Part shown: positions 1 to 9,308 of the stretch, piece by piece
How the letters are laid out: each line of letters opens with the position of its first letter
Numbering within the stretch: position 1 is the stretch's first letter
From: Pigmentiphaga sp. NML030171
Lineage (GTDB): Bacteria > Pseudomonadota > Gammaproteobacteria > Burkholderiales > Burkholderiaceae_B
Assembly (NCBI RefSeq): GCF_002188635.1
Contig: NZ_NINX01000041.1
Location: 1-64,000, forward strand
Direction: 5' to 3'
DNA length: 64,000 bases
Program-made: the position numbers and the translations under genes
Notes under the pieces: generated by a model
What the model was told of the DNA's origin: nothing
The model's database searches: none
Seen by the model: only the letters and a program-made list of their open reading frames with translations

Positions 1-2815
1 CGTAGGGCGTGTAGCCCGATGCCGCGGCAAGCTGCACGGGCTGGGCTGCGAATCGCGAGGCGCCCGCCGGCGGCGGGATGTAGGGTTGCGGCGCGCCGGC
101 ATAGGCGGGTTGCGGCGCGGCCTGGGCCGGCAGCATGGCCGTTTGCGCCGCCGCGTAGGCCGGAGCGGGGGCGTAGCCGCCCGCCATCGGCACCGGGGCC
201 GCGCCCCCATAGGGGGCGGGCGCGAAGGGACGTGGCGCCAGGGTCGAGCTGGAGCGCTGGCCCGGCAGCCCGACGAAGGGATTGCCGGAGCGCCCGGGGG
301 CGGCGCCGGGCTGGCCGTTGGCCGCATAGGCCGGCGCGATGCCGCGCTGCCGGTTCTCGGCCTGGACGGCCGCGGCGAAATACTGTTCGGCCTTGCTGGA
401 CTTGCCCTGCGCGCGGTAGAGCCGGCCGGCGGCGGTCAGCACTTCCGGATTCTGGGGCGCCTGCCGCAGCGCGTTGTCGAGCACGTTCTCGGCATAGCCG
501 TATTCCTTGGCCGAGGTCGCCATCGACGCGGCGGCCAGCATGGTCTCGAGATTGCGCGGGTCCTTCTGCAGCAACTGGTTGTACAGGCCCAGCGCCTGCT
601 GGTAGTCGCGCGCGTCGGCGTACATGCGGGCCAGGGCGCCGACCACCTGCGGGTCGTCGGGCCGTTCGGCCAGCAGCGGCGCGAGGGTGTCGTAGGCCAT
701 GACGAGATCGCCCGACGTGCGCAGGCCGTCGGCCTGCCGCACGATGTAGGCCACGCGGATGTCCTCGTAGCTCCTGCGCTGGGTCGGGTTCATGGTCTCG
801 GACTGGAGCTGGCGCAGGATGCCCGCCAGTTCGACGTCCTGCCGGGTGCGCAGCAGGATCGCGGCGTATTGCAGCCGCAGGCCGATGTCGGGCCGCGTGG
901 TGCGCGACAGCAACTGGCGCATCATGTTGAGCGCGCGTCCAGTGTCGCCGGCGTCGGTGTAGCCCAGCGCGATGGCGCCCAGCAGTTCCGGATCCTGGCC
1001 GGCCTGGGGCTCGGCCTGGGCCAGCAGCGCGATCGCTTCCTGCGCGCGTCCCTGCCTGGCCAGCTCGGCGGCATCGGCGGCCTGGACGTGCACCCAGGCG
1101 CGCTTTTGCAGCGCGGCCATGTCGCGGGTGCGGCTTTGCGCGGGAATGTTGTCGAGCGTGTTCAGCGCGCCGCGCCAGTCCTGCATCTCGGTGGCCAGCA
1201 GCGCGCTCGCGTACTGTGCCTCGGGCAGGTCGGGGTTGGAGACGAGCAGACCGTCCATGACGCCGCGGGCATCGTTGTAGGCGCCCATCTTCATGTACAG
1301 GCGCGCCAGGTCCAGCCTTATCCAGGGGCTGGTGGGATCGTTCAGCAGGGCGTCCTCCAGGGCCACCCGCGCGCCGGCATCGTCGCCGCGCTGCGCGGCC
1401 GCCTTGGCCGCTCCCACCGCCTGGGCGGCGCGCAGCCGCCCCAGTTCGCCGATCCGTTCCTGCTGCTGCGGGGTCAGCTTCTCGACCAGGGCCAAGGCCT
1501 GGTCGGGCTTGTTGTTCTGCGCCATTACTCCCACCAGGCCGCGCAGCGCGTCGGGATTGTCGGGCTGGCGCGCCAGTACGCGGCGGTAGGCCGCTTCGGC
1601 GGCATCGAGCTGTCCGCTTTCGGCCAGCACGTCGCCCAGGCTGTTCTGGCCGGTCGGTTCGGCCGGATCGAGTTTGATCGCCTGTTCCAGCGTGCGCCGG
1701 GCGCCGTCCAGGTCGCCGTTGGCGCGCTGGGCGCCGGCCTGGCCGATCTGACTCCAGTAGGCGGCGCTGTTCAGGGCCGAGCGCCAGCGGGACGCGGAAC
1801 CCTGCCGCGAGGCGCGTTCCAGCAGGTCGCGCGCCTGGGTGAAGTTTTCCTGCCGCAGGCGGATCAGGCCCATCCCGCCCAGCGCGTCGCCGTCGGCCGG
1901 CCGTGCCGCCAGCACGGCCTGGAAATCGCTTTCGGCCTTGACCAGGTCGCCGTTGTCCAGCGCCTGGAAGCCTTCCATCACGCGGCGGCGCTGCGGATCC
2001 GCCGACACCGCGGCGGCCTGGCGGGTCTGCTGCTGTTGCCGCTCGATCTCGTCGAGCTTGGTCTTGACGCCCGTGTCGTCGGGATAGACGTCCAGATAGG
2101 CCCGGTACAGCGGGGCATCGGCCGGCCGCGTGCCGGCCCAGGCCAGCGCCTTGCGCCAACTGTCGGCGGCGGCCTTGCCCACATCCTGGCGCCGGGCCAG
2201 CGCGGCCAGTTGCTGGATGCCTTCGCGCCGGGTCGATTCGCGGTAGGTCAGGTGCTGGGCCAGCGCCAGTGCGATCTGCGGATCGTTGGGGGATTCGCCG
2301 GCCAGCTTCTGCAGGCCGCGGCGGGCTTCCTCCCAGCCTTGCGGGGTGCCGCCCAGGGTCTGGTAGTACTCCAGCGCCAGCGGGCCTTCCGGGGCCTTGC
2401 CGCCCAGCGCCGTCTGGTAGGTGGCCAGCGCCTGGTCGGTCTGGCCGCTGCGCGCCTGCTGGCGGGCCTGTTGCAGCACCTGGGCATTGCCGCCCAGGTC
2501 GATGGCCTGCTCCAGGCGGCCGATCAGCGGGCTGCCGGGATGGCTGCGCCGGAGTTGGGCCAGGTAGGCGCGGGCCTGCTCCGGGCGGCCGCCATCGAGT
2601 TCGATCTGGGCCAGGCCGTACAGCGCGTCGGGATGGTTGGGCGCGAGCCGCAGCAGCTTCTGCCACGCTTCGGCGGCGCGTTCGCCGTTGCCGCGCGACT
2701 GCCAGTACTGGCCCTGCTCGACCAGGACCTTCACGGGGTCGCTCTGGGCCAGCGCGCCGCCGTGCAGGGCCGCGGCCAACAGGCCCAGGATTACCGTGTT
2801 GTGGCGTGCTGACAT
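1..2815 (-). CDS. bcsC: Cellulose synthase operon protein C (BcsC), N-terminal part
   Basis: Periplasmic TPR scaffold and outer-membrane exporter of the bacterial cellulose synthase. The reading frame opens with ATG at 2815 and is open to the window edge, giving 938 codons; the C-terminal beta-barrel domain must lie outside. Residues 1-23 form a signal peptide (hydrophobic run ending ALA-QSD). From about residue 30 to 830 there are successive TPR-like helical repeats (for example NHPDALYGLAQIELDGG and PTGQNSLGDVLAESGQL). The last ~100 visible residues are a Pro/Ala/Gly-rich linker. The start overlaps the end of bcsZ by 25 bp, so the two are translationally linked. The long plus-strand open frame over this gene is a GC-rich shadow. 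Confidence 0.93.
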   Translation of the reverse strand, partial: MSARHNTVILGLLAAALHGGALAQSDPVKVLVEQGQYWQSRGNGERAAEAWQKLLRLAPNHPDALYGLAQIELDGGRPEQARAYLAQLRRSHPGSPLIGRLEQAIDLGGNAQVLQQARQQARSGQTDQALATYQTALGGKAPEGPLALEYYQTLGGTPQGWEEARRGLQKLAGESPNDPQIALALAQHLTYRESTRREGIQQLAALARRQDVGKAAADSWRKALAWAGTRPADAPLYRAYLDVYPDDTGVKTKLDEIERQQQQTRQAAAVSADPQRRRVMEGFQALDNGDLVKAESDFQAVLAARPADGDALGGMGLIRLRQENFTQARDLLERASRQGSASRWRSALNSAAYWSQIGQAGAQRANGDLDGARRTLEQAIKLDPAEPTGQNSLGDVLAESGQLDAAEAAYRRVLARQPDNPDALRGLVGVMAQNNKPDQALALVEKLTPQQQERIGELGRLRAAQAVGAAKAAAQRGDDAGARVALEDALLNDPTSPWIRLDLARLYMKMGAYNDARGVMDGLLVSNPDLPEAQYASALLATEMQDWRGALNTLDNIPAQSRTRDMAALQKRAWVHVQAADAAELARQGRAQEAIALLAQAEPQAGQDPELLGAIALGYTDAGDTGRALNMMRQLLSRTTRPDIGLRLQYAAILLRTRQDVELAGILRQLQSETMNPTQRRSYEDIRVAYIVRQADGLRTSGDLVMAYDTLAPLLAERPDDPQVVGALARMYADARDYQQALGLYNQLLQKDPRNLETMLAAASMATSAKEYGYAENVLDNALRQAPQNPEVLTAAGRLYRAQGKSSKAEQYFAAAVQAENRQRGIAPAYAANGQPGAAPGRSGNPFVGLPGQRSSSTLAPRPFAPAPYGGAAPVPMAGGYAPAPAYAAAQTAMLPAQAAPQPAYAGAPQPYIPPPAGASRFAAQPVQLAAASGYTPY

Positions 2816-4026
2816 GCCTTCTCCCAGCTCAGCTTGAGTGTCCCCGAGGACAGGAATCGATACCGTTGTTGGTCCCAGCCGATCCCGAACAGTCCCAGCA
2901 CATGATCGTAATAGCGTGGCGCCTGTTCGGGCGGGGCCCGGGGATCCGCGGGCAGGCTGGCCTGGACGCGGGTCCGCTGGCGCTTGAGCTCGTCGCTCGC
3001 GCCGCGCGCCGCGAGATAGGGTAGCAGCGCCGCCGAAAAACCTACAGGGGCCTCGCCCTTGGCGGCGCCGGTGGCGGCGTCGACCGATTCGGGCGGCAGG
3101 CCGGTGGCGGCCGTGGCCTCCTGCATGCCGGAGAGGGCCTGCAGCAGTGTCTTGCGCGCGGGATCGCCGGCCGGGGTCATGCCCGCCCACAGGTAGTTGC
3201 GGATGGCGTCGTAGCTGCCGACGGCACCCTTCTCGGGGTCGGCCACGAAGCCCGCGGCCTTCCCCTCGGGGGCCTGGTAGGCGACCCAGTCGGCCACGAA
3301 GCCGCGCGGCGCGGTGGCCTGGATCATGCGGACGGTGTTGGCGGCGATGGCCTGCCAGGGACCGTCGCGGTCGATCAGGGCGAACCGCCGCAGCAGGGGC
3401 ACGGGCAGGTAGCTGGGGTTGAGCCGCCACAGCGGGCCGGACAGCGCGAAGCCGGTGGGGCCGGGCAGCAGCATCCTGCCCAGGCCGGGCAGGTCGGCCA
3501 CTTCGTCGGCGGCCACCCGCGCCAGCAGGGCGCGCGCATCGCGGGCGTAGTCGGCGCGGTTCCACAGGCGGCCGGCCTCGGCCAGCGCGTACACGAACCA
3601 CAGGTCGGCGTCCGAGGCCGCGTTGGCGTCGATCACGCCCCAGCTTCCATCCTGGCGCTGGCCCCATTGCCAGGCGGGCAGGCGGCCGCCGATGTCGCCC
3701 GCGGCCAGGTTGTCGATGCTCCAGCGCCAGACGCGGTCGAAGACCGCGCGGTCGTTGGCGACCAGCGCGAAGAACATGGCGTAGGACTGGCCTTCGGACG
3801 TGGAGGGGCGCTGGGCGACGCTATGGTCGATGACACGGCCGTCGGCTTGGACGAAGCGGCGCTGGAAATCGCTCCACAGCGGCCAGTCTGCCGGTTGGCA
3901 GGCCTGGGCCCAGGCGCCCGCCGGCAGTATCGCGGCGAGCGCCGACAGCGCCGCCAACCGGCGCCGCCATCGCGCCGCCAGGCCGCGGCTCGGAGCCTGG
4001 CGCGGAGGCGGCAGGATCCCGGCCAT
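2791..4026 (-). CDS. bcsZ: Periplasmic endo-1,4-beta-glucanase, glycoside hydrolase family 8 (BcsZ)
   Basis: Cellulase of the cellulose operon, which trims or edits nascent glucan in the periplasm. The chosen ATG at 4026 lies 4 bp after the bcsB stop and gives 411 residues (E. coli BcsZ is about 368); a longer frame upstream only runs back into bcsB. A basic, hydrophobic leader to about residue 40 (PAGAWAQA) is a signal peptide. GH8 signatures are visible: STSEGQSYAMFFAL with the likely acid Glu78, and further on YDAIRNYLWAGM with the likely base Asp. It is sandwiched between bcsB and bcsC with essentially no intergenic space, so it is co-transcribed with them. Confidence 0.95.
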   Translation of the reverse strand: MAGILPPPRQAPSRGLAARWRRRLAALSALAAILPAGAWAQACQPADWPLWSDFQRRFVQADGRVIDHSVAQRPSTSEGQSYAMFFALVANDRAVFDRVWRWSIDNLAAGDIGGRLPAWQWGQRQDGSWGVIDANAASDADLWFVYALAEAGRLWNRADYARDARALLARVAADEVADLPGLGRMLLPGPTGFALSGPLWRLNPSYLPVPLLRRFALIDRDGPWQAIAANTVRMIQATAPRGFVADWVAYQAPEGKAAGFVADPEKGAVGSYDAIRNYLWAGMTPAGDPARKTLLQALSGMQEATAATGLPPESVDAATGAAKGEAPVGFSAALLPYLAARGASDELKRQRTRVQASLPADPRAPPEQAPRYYDHVLGLFGIGWDQQRYRFLSSGTLKLSWEKACQHATTR

Positions 4027-4030
4027 GGCC

Positions 4031-6340
4031 TCAAAGCGCGAGCCGGCGCCTGGCCCGGGCTCGCAGCGACAGGTACAGCACGACGGCCAGCAGCAGTGCG
4101 GCCACGATGCCAAGCAGGGCCAGCAGCAGCGGGTGGTTGGCAAGGTACCACTGGACGTGGAGCAGCGGGTTGAGCGAACCGACGAAGTAGGTCTGGTCGG
4201 CCGCCAGGCTGTCCACCTGCTTCTCGCGGATCACGACCGCGCTGCCTTGGATGGATTTGACCAGGTCCGGGTCGAGCATGGCCCGCATGGCCTCGTGCAG
4301 GCCGGCGGGCTGGTTGGCCGAGATGACGACCACGCTGCGCCCGCCGGACAGCGGCGACTCGAAGCCGGCGATGATCGCGTCGGAGCTGGCGCTGTTGAAC
4401 GCCAGCGTCTGGCGGGTCGGCTTGGCGTTGGTGCGCGAGTCGCTGTCGCGCCACGAGAACAACTGGTAGACCTTGTCGGACAGCGAGAAGCGCTTGGCGT
4501 TGCCGTCCAGGCTGACGGGCATGTATTGCGCCCACTGTTGCAGCAACGGCTGGCGCCCGCCCGACGAGATCACCAGCAGGTCCTTGCCGCCCAGCGTTTC
4601 CGCCTGCCGCGCCGCCGCCACGGTGACGCCGGTGGCGGGGTAGCCGGTGGCATCGCCCAACCGGCCCAGCACCGTCAGGTAGGTGGAGTAGTCGGCCGGG
4701 GTCGGCGAGTCGGGCAGCACCACGGCGGTGTCGGACAGGTCGGCCATGCGGGTGAAGGGGAAGCCGCTGTTGCTGAACGCGGCCAGGTCAGGCATGGCGA
4801 TGAAGTGCGAGAAGTGCGAGATGTCGATGGTCGAATCGGGCTCTATCGTGCCGCGCACGTTGTCCAGCACCACGTCCTTGCATTCGCCCTGCTTGATGTA
4901 GTCGTAGTAGTAATGGAACTGCATCTGCGTCTGCGCGGGCAGCATGAACAGCGGGATCTGGAACTTCGCGCGGGCCGGCACCGTGCCGTCGGGCATGACC
5001 TTGTCCAGCAGCCGGTCGACGCGGCTGGTGGCGTCGTGGCGGATGGCCAGCAGCGGCTCGGAGCGCAGGAAGCGCTGGTTGATGTTGATGTTCAGCGTGG
5101 ACTTGTCGGGTTCGGCGCGCGGCGTGTAGCGGTAGCGCAGGTCGACCGGGATGCCTTTTTCGCGCCAGGCGAACAGGTCGGGCGGCATGCGGAAATTGAC
5201 CCGGATCAGGTCGGGGGAATAGCCCGAGACATTCAGCGCGGCGGCGTCGGCCAGTTCGCCGAACTTGACCGCGCGGTCGGCGCGCAGCCAGTTGGGCGCA
5301 TCGTAGGGCTTGCGCGGCTTCTGCTGCTCGATCCCGGTGATGGTGGCGGCCTGGCCCGACAGCGTGGGCGCGCCCACGGCAAGCGCGGTGGCCGCCGTCT
5401 TGAGTTCGGCCTCGTCGCGTCCCAGCACGAGCAGCAGCTTGCCGTAGGGATCGTTGGGGTTGGTCGCGACGGCCACGGTCGGCCCCTGGACCTGGGGCCA
5501 GGTCACCCCGGCGACGCGTTCGTTGGCCGTGGCCAGGATGACGGCGTTGCCGTGGTCGGGAATGGCGTTCTGCGTGACCGGGAAGGTGGCGCCGCGGTAG
5601 CTGGCCAGCGCGCCGAACCACGAGGACAGCACGCCCGCCGCTTCCAGCGCGGCGCCGCCCGGCGCCGAGGCGAAGACGAACGGCAGGTTCAACGGCCGGA
5701 TGTCGCGCCGGTCGAAGAAGGGCTGGGGCAGCAGCGCGAGGTCGTTCTCCAGCGCGATGCGGGTGACTGTCAGTTCCAGCACGCTGTTGTTGCTGATGTT
5801 GGCCCACAGGCTGGAATGCGCCGGGTCCTCGCACTCCATCGTGTAGTGTCCGATCAGTTGCAGGTTCAGCCGGTTGAACTCGGTGATCAGGCGCGGAGGG
5901 ATGGCGATGTCGCGCGTCAGGTTCACGCCGCCCTGTTCGCGCGGGACGGGGATGGACGAGGACACCTCGCCGTTGACCAGCACGTTGATGTGCGACAGGT
6001 CGGGCAGCAGGGCGGGGGAATAGGCATAGGCCAGGCGCAGCGTGGCGCCCGTGACGACTTCGTCCGCCCGCACGCTGAACGGGACGCCGTACACGCCGTC
6101 GATGCCGCGCAGTTGCAGCGGGAACAGCGCCCCCAGTTGCTTGAGCGTATAGGTATGGGTACGGGTGGCGCCCGGCACGGCGGATGTCACCTTGACCGGC
6201 GTGGCGCTGGCCGCGTTGGGAGCCGCCGCGGCCGCCATGGCGGATGCGTGCGGGAGGCAGGCGATCAGCCCGGCCGCCAGGGCGGGCAGGGCGCGCAGCC
6301 TCGTGGCCGCGAGGCTGCCCAGCGTCGATCTCGTTGTCAT
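4031..6340 (-). CDS. bcsB: Cellulose synthase regulatory subunit BcsB
   Basis: Membrane-anchored periplasmic subunit that pairs with BcsA and guides the glucan across the periplasm. It has 769 residues, normal for the family (about 750-800). The N-terminus is a signal peptide (to about residue 35, ending near ASAMAAA). Two alternating carbohydrate-binding and flavodoxin-like regions follow. The C-terminus has one membrane helix (HPLLLALLGIVAALLLAVVL) and a short arginine-rich tail, the anchor that packs against BcsA. Its ATG overlaps the bcsA stop as ATGA, a sign of translational coupling. Confidence 0.96.
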   Translation of the reverse strand: MTTRSTLGSLAATRLRALPALAAGLIACLPHASAMAAAAAPNAASATPVKVTSAVPGATRTHTYTLKQLGALFPLQLRGIDGVYGVPFSVRADEVVTGATLRLAYAYSPALLPDLSHINVLVNGEVSSSIPVPREQGGVNLTRDIAIPPRLITEFNRLNLQLIGHYTMECEDPAHSSLWANISNNSVLELTVTRIALENDLALLPQPFFDRRDIRPLNLPFVFASAPGGAALEAAGVLSSWFGALASYRGATFPVTQNAIPDHGNAVILATANERVAGVTWPQVQGPTVAVATNPNDPYGKLLLVLGRDEAELKTAATALAVGAPTLSGQAATITGIEQQKPRKPYDAPNWLRADRAVKFGELADAAALNVSGYSPDLIRVNFRMPPDLFAWREKGIPVDLRYRYTPRAEPDKSTLNININQRFLRSEPLLAIRHDATSRVDRLLDKVMPDGTVPARAKFQIPLFMLPAQTQMQFHYYYDYIKQGECKDVVLDNVRGTIEPDSTIDISHFSHFIAMPDLAAFSNSGFPFTRMADLSDTAVVLPDSPTPADYSTYLTVLGRLGDATGYPATGVTVAAARQAETLGGKDLLVISSGGRQPLLQQWAQYMPVSLDGNAKRFSLSDKVYQLFSWRDSDSRTNAKPTRQTLAFNSASSDAIIAGFESPLSGGRSVVVISANQPAGLHEAMRAMLDPDLVKSIQGSAVVIREKQVDSLAADQTYFVGSLNPLLHVQWYLANHPLLLALLGIVAALLLAVVLYLSLRARARRRLAL

Positions 6341-8514
6341 TGATCCCCCGTCTCGGGTATGGATGGAATGGCGCGCCGGTCGCGGCGCCAGAACAAGGCG
6401 AGCCGGCCCGTGCTGCGGGCGAGGTCCCAGAAGCCTTTCACGGCGATGCGCAATATCTCGGCGAAGGCGGTGGGCAGGGAGTCCCGCTCGTGGCTGCCCC
6501 AGGCCTGGGCCCAGGTGTCGGCGCGCGCGAAGGTCATCTGGGCGAGCTCGACTTCCTGCTGCACGTTCAGGTCCTTGAACTGGAGCCCCAGGTGGTCGCC
6601 GCGGCGGAACGCCGCCGTGGCCGGGAAGATGCCTTCCTCGGTGCCGCGATAGAGCGAGACGTGCAGGAGTTCGTCCATCGGGACGTCGGCGTCGGCCGGC
6701 ACGCGCAGCCCCAGGCCGGTCTGCGAGAAATCGATGGTCTGGCAGGCCAGGGTCTTGCCGTTGCCGAACATGAGGCTGGCGGGCAGGGCGGTGGCGACGC
6801 GGGGGGAACGCCGCACCTGGCGCGTCTCGCCCGCCACCGCGACCGCCGCGCTGGTCATGATCAGGTTATAGACCGTCCACGCGAGATTGATCAGCACCGT
6901 CGCCACGTCGGGCGACTCCTGGAAGACCAGCCGGCCCGCGCCGACGAGGAAGCCGGCCAGGTTCAGGACCAGCAGCACGATGTAGGGCCGCGCCATGTCC
7001 CAGTCGAAATAGCCTTCCTCGGTCACGCCGCCCTTGTCGGTGACGTTGAACTTGCCGGCCTTGGGGTTGACGAAGGCCACCAGCGCGGGGCGCAGGATGT
7101 ACCAGGCCAGCACCGACTCGTAGACCTCGTTCCAGAACGAATGCCGGAAGCGGCCCTGCATGCGGGAGTTCGTCAGCGAGGCGTGGAAGATGTGCGGCAC
7201 GGCATAGGCCGTGATCATCAGCGCCGTTGCCTGGAAGACGTGGGCGCCCAGCAGCAGGTAGGCCAGCGGCGCGGTCAGGAAGATCAGGCGCGGCAGGCCG
7301 TAGAAAAAATGCAGCATCGCGTTCAGGTAGCACAGCCGCTGGCCCAGGGTCAGGCCGGGCCCGAGCAGCGGGTTGTCGACGCGGCATATCTGCGCCATGC
7401 CGCGCGCCCACCGGATGCGCTGGCCGACGTGGCGCGCCAGGCTTTCGGTCGCGAGGCCCGCGGCCTGGGGAATCGCCAGGTAGGCGGTGTTGTAGCCGCG
7501 CCGGTTGAGCTTGAGCGCGGTATGGGCGTCCTCGGTGACGGTCTCCACCGCCACGCCGCCGATCTCCATGAGAGGGCCGCGCCGTATCATCGCGCACGAG
7601 CCGCAGAAGAACGTGGCGTTCCAGAGGTCGTTGCCATCCTGGACCAGTCCGTAGAAAAGCTCGCCTTCGTTGGGGACGACGCGGAAGGTGTCCAGGTTCT
7701 TCTCGAAGGGGTCGGGCGAGAAGAAGAAGTGCGGCGTCTGCAGCATGGCCAGCTTGGGGTCGCGCAGGAACCAGCCCATGCAGATCTGCAGGAAGGAGCG
7801 CGTGGGTACGTGGTCGCAGTCGAAGATGGCGACGTATTCGCCGCTGGTCAGTTCCAGCGCGTGGTTGATGTTGCCGGCCTTGGCGTGGGCATTGTTGTCG
7901 CGCGTGACGTAGCCGACCCCCAGTTCCTCGCAGAAGGCCCTGAACTCGGGCCGCTTGCCGTCGTCCAGCACGAACACCTTGAGCTTGTCGGCGGGCCAGT
8001 CCAGGCCGATGGCGGTGTAGACCGTCTGGCGCACGACGTCCAGCGGTTCGTTGTAGGTCGGGATGAAGACGTCCACCGTCGGCCACATGGCCGGATCGGG
8101 CGGCATGGGCGCGGGCTTGCGTTCAAGCGGCCAGGCGGTCTGGAAATAGCCCAGCAGCAGGACCACCAGCGCGTACAGTTCGGCCGCGACCAGGCCGAAG
8201 CCGAAGAAGGCATCGAGGAGGTTCTCGAATCCCACCGTCGAGGTCAGCCGCCAGTACATGTATCGAAGCGACGCGGTTACCGACAGCACGATCATCGCCA
8301 GGGGGGCCAGCCGGCCCACGGTGGTGCTGAGCACCAGCGCCAGCCCGAAGCATGCGGCCGCGAAGACGGCCTGCTGCCCGAGTTCCAGGGGCACCGTCAC
8401 GGCCAGCGCGAACAGCAGGGCGGCCAGGACCACCGTGATCACCCGCACCACCGGACGGTGCCAGCCGGACCATCGAAGCAGAACAGCACTCCAATCGTCC
8501 AGGCGGGCGGACAT
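6337..8514 (-). CDS. bcsA: Cellulose synthase catalytic subunit (UDP-forming) BcsA, with PilZ domain
   Basis: Inner-membrane family 2 glycosyltransferase that polymerises UDP-glucose into beta-1,4-glucan and extrudes it. The start is ATG 8514 (MSARLDDW), giving 725 residues; a longer frame upstream is a shadow through bcsQ. Membrane helices precede the GT2 domain, which carries FDCDH (Asp232-Cys-Asp234), TED (327-329) and QRIRW (from 365). More helices follow, then a C-terminal PilZ domain from about residue 560 with an arginine cluster (RQVRRSPR) and DFSQTG, matching the RxxxR and DxSxxG c-di-GMP contacts. Activity should therefore depend on c-di-GMP, which fits the EAL and GGDEF genes next door. 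Confidence 0.98.
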   Translation of the reverse strand: MSARLDDWSAVLLRWSGWHRPVVRVITVVLAALLFALAVTVPLELGQQAVFAAACFGLALVLSTTVGRLAPLAMIVLSVTASLRYMYWRLTSTVGFENLLDAFFGFGLVAAELYALVVLLLGYFQTAWPLERKPAPMPPDPAMWPTVDVFIPTYNEPLDVVRQTVYTAIGLDWPADKLKVFVLDDGKRPEFRAFCEELGVGYVTRDNNAHAKAGNINHALELTSGEYVAIFDCDHVPTRSFLQICMGWFLRDPKLAMLQTPHFFFSPDPFEKNLDTFRVVPNEGELFYGLVQDGNDLWNATFFCGSCAMIRRGPLMEIGGVAVETVTEDAHTALKLNRRGYNTAYLAIPQAAGLATESLARHVGQRIRWARGMAQICRVDNPLLGPGLTLGQRLCYLNAMLHFFYGLPRLIFLTAPLAYLLLGAHVFQATALMITAYAVPHIFHASLTNSRMQGRFRHSFWNEVYESVLAWYILRPALVAFVNPKAGKFNVTDKGGVTEEGYFDWDMARPYIVLLVLNLAGFLVGAGRLVFQESPDVATVLINLAWTVYNLIMTSAAVAVAGETRQVRRSPRVATALPASLMFGNGKTLACQTIDFSQTGLGLRVPADADVPMDELLHVSLYRGTEEGIFPATAAFRRGDHLGLQFKDLNVQQEVELAQMTFARADTWAQAWGSHERDSLPTAFAEILRIAVKGFWDLARSTGRLALFWRRDRRAIPSIPETGDQ

Positions 8515-8534
8515 CGGGCGGCGCGGGCGCGAGG

Positions 8535-9308
8535 TCAAAGCGAGGATCCGAAGGTGGACAGCATGGCCTCGATGTTCCGGGCGCACGCCAGGTAGTCCTG
8601 CGTGGCCTGGCACCGCGGATCGTAGTCGAGCACGCTCTGGTTGAAGGCAAGGGCTTCGCTGACCGATTGGTCCTGGTGGATGACGCCGACCACGCGTTCG
8701 CCGAAGTCGGCGCGCATGACCTGCAGCACGTCGCGCGCAAGCAGCCGCGAGTTGTCCACCTGGTTGACCACGAAGACGTGGTTGATGAAGTCGGGCCGCG
8801 TGACGCAGTAGGTCTGGACCAGGCCTTCCATCATGGGAAGCGTGGCATAGGAAGCGGCGTCGGGCAGCGTCACGATGACGGTCAATTGCGCCGCCGACAG
8901 GGCGGTGCGCATGTAGATCGAGGGGCCGGGGGGCGTGTCCAGCACGACCACGTCCTCGGTGCCCAGGCCCAGGGCCTGGACGTTGCGGGGCAGCCAGTCG
9001 GCGTGTGTTTCCAGATGGCGCTCGAATGCCTGCCGGTCGTCTTCGTTGACGGCGCCATAGGGCAGGACGACGACGCCGGACGGACTGGCGAAGCCGACGT
9101 CGCGCCAATCCTGCCCGGCCAGCGTCGCGCGGGACGTGCCCGCGATGCGCTGGGGATCGTCGCCGAAATGCAGGTGCAGGGCGTTCTGGGGGTCGAGGTC
9201 GACGGCGAGCACGTTGCGGCCGCCCTGCCGCAGGGCCGTGCAGAGATTGGCGGTGGCCGTGGTCTTGCCGACGCCGCCCTTGGCGGAAACAACAGCAATG
9301 ATCTTCAC
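8535..9308 (-). CDS. bcsQ: Cellulose synthase operon ParA/MinD-like ATPase BcsQ
   Basis: Cytoplasmic SIMIBI-class ATPase; in E. coli the homologue is needed for cellulose production and works with BcsR at the BcsA-BcsB complex. It has 257 residues. The deviant Walker A KGGVGKTT sits at residues 10-17, and the switch region VVLDTPPGPS follows in the middle. The start is GTG at 9308, overlapping the bcsP stop as GTGA. It ends 20 bp before bcsA. The presence of BcsQ is typical of E. coli-type (type II) systems. Confidence 0.94.
   Translation of the reverse strand: MKIIAVVSAKGGVGKTTATANLCTALRQGGRNVLAVDLDPQNALHLHFGDDPQRIAGTSRATLAGQDWRDVGFASPSGVVVLPYGAVNEDDRQAFERHLETHADWLPRNVQALGLGTEDVVVLDTPPGPSIYMRTALSAAQLTVIVTLPDAASYATLPMMEGLVQTYCVTRPDFINHVFVVNQVDNSRLLARDVLQVMRADFGERVVGVIHQDQSVSEALAFNQSVLDYDPRCQATQDYLACARNIEAMLSTFGSSL

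Noticed and set aside
86-2812. 908-codon plus-strand open frame opposite bcsC
   Set aside because: The minus frame has a signal peptide and TPR repeats of BcsC. The plus frame is Gly/Arg/Gln-rich with no domain, typical of GC-rich antisense shadow.
3800-6343. 847-codon plus-strand open frame opposite bcsB and bcsZ
   Set aside because: Composition is Gly/Gln/Arg/His-biased with no motif. The minus strand encodes clear BcsB and BcsZ.
6244-8595. 783-codon plus-strand open frame opposite bcsA
   Set aside because: Antisense shadow; all BcsA motifs are on the other strand.
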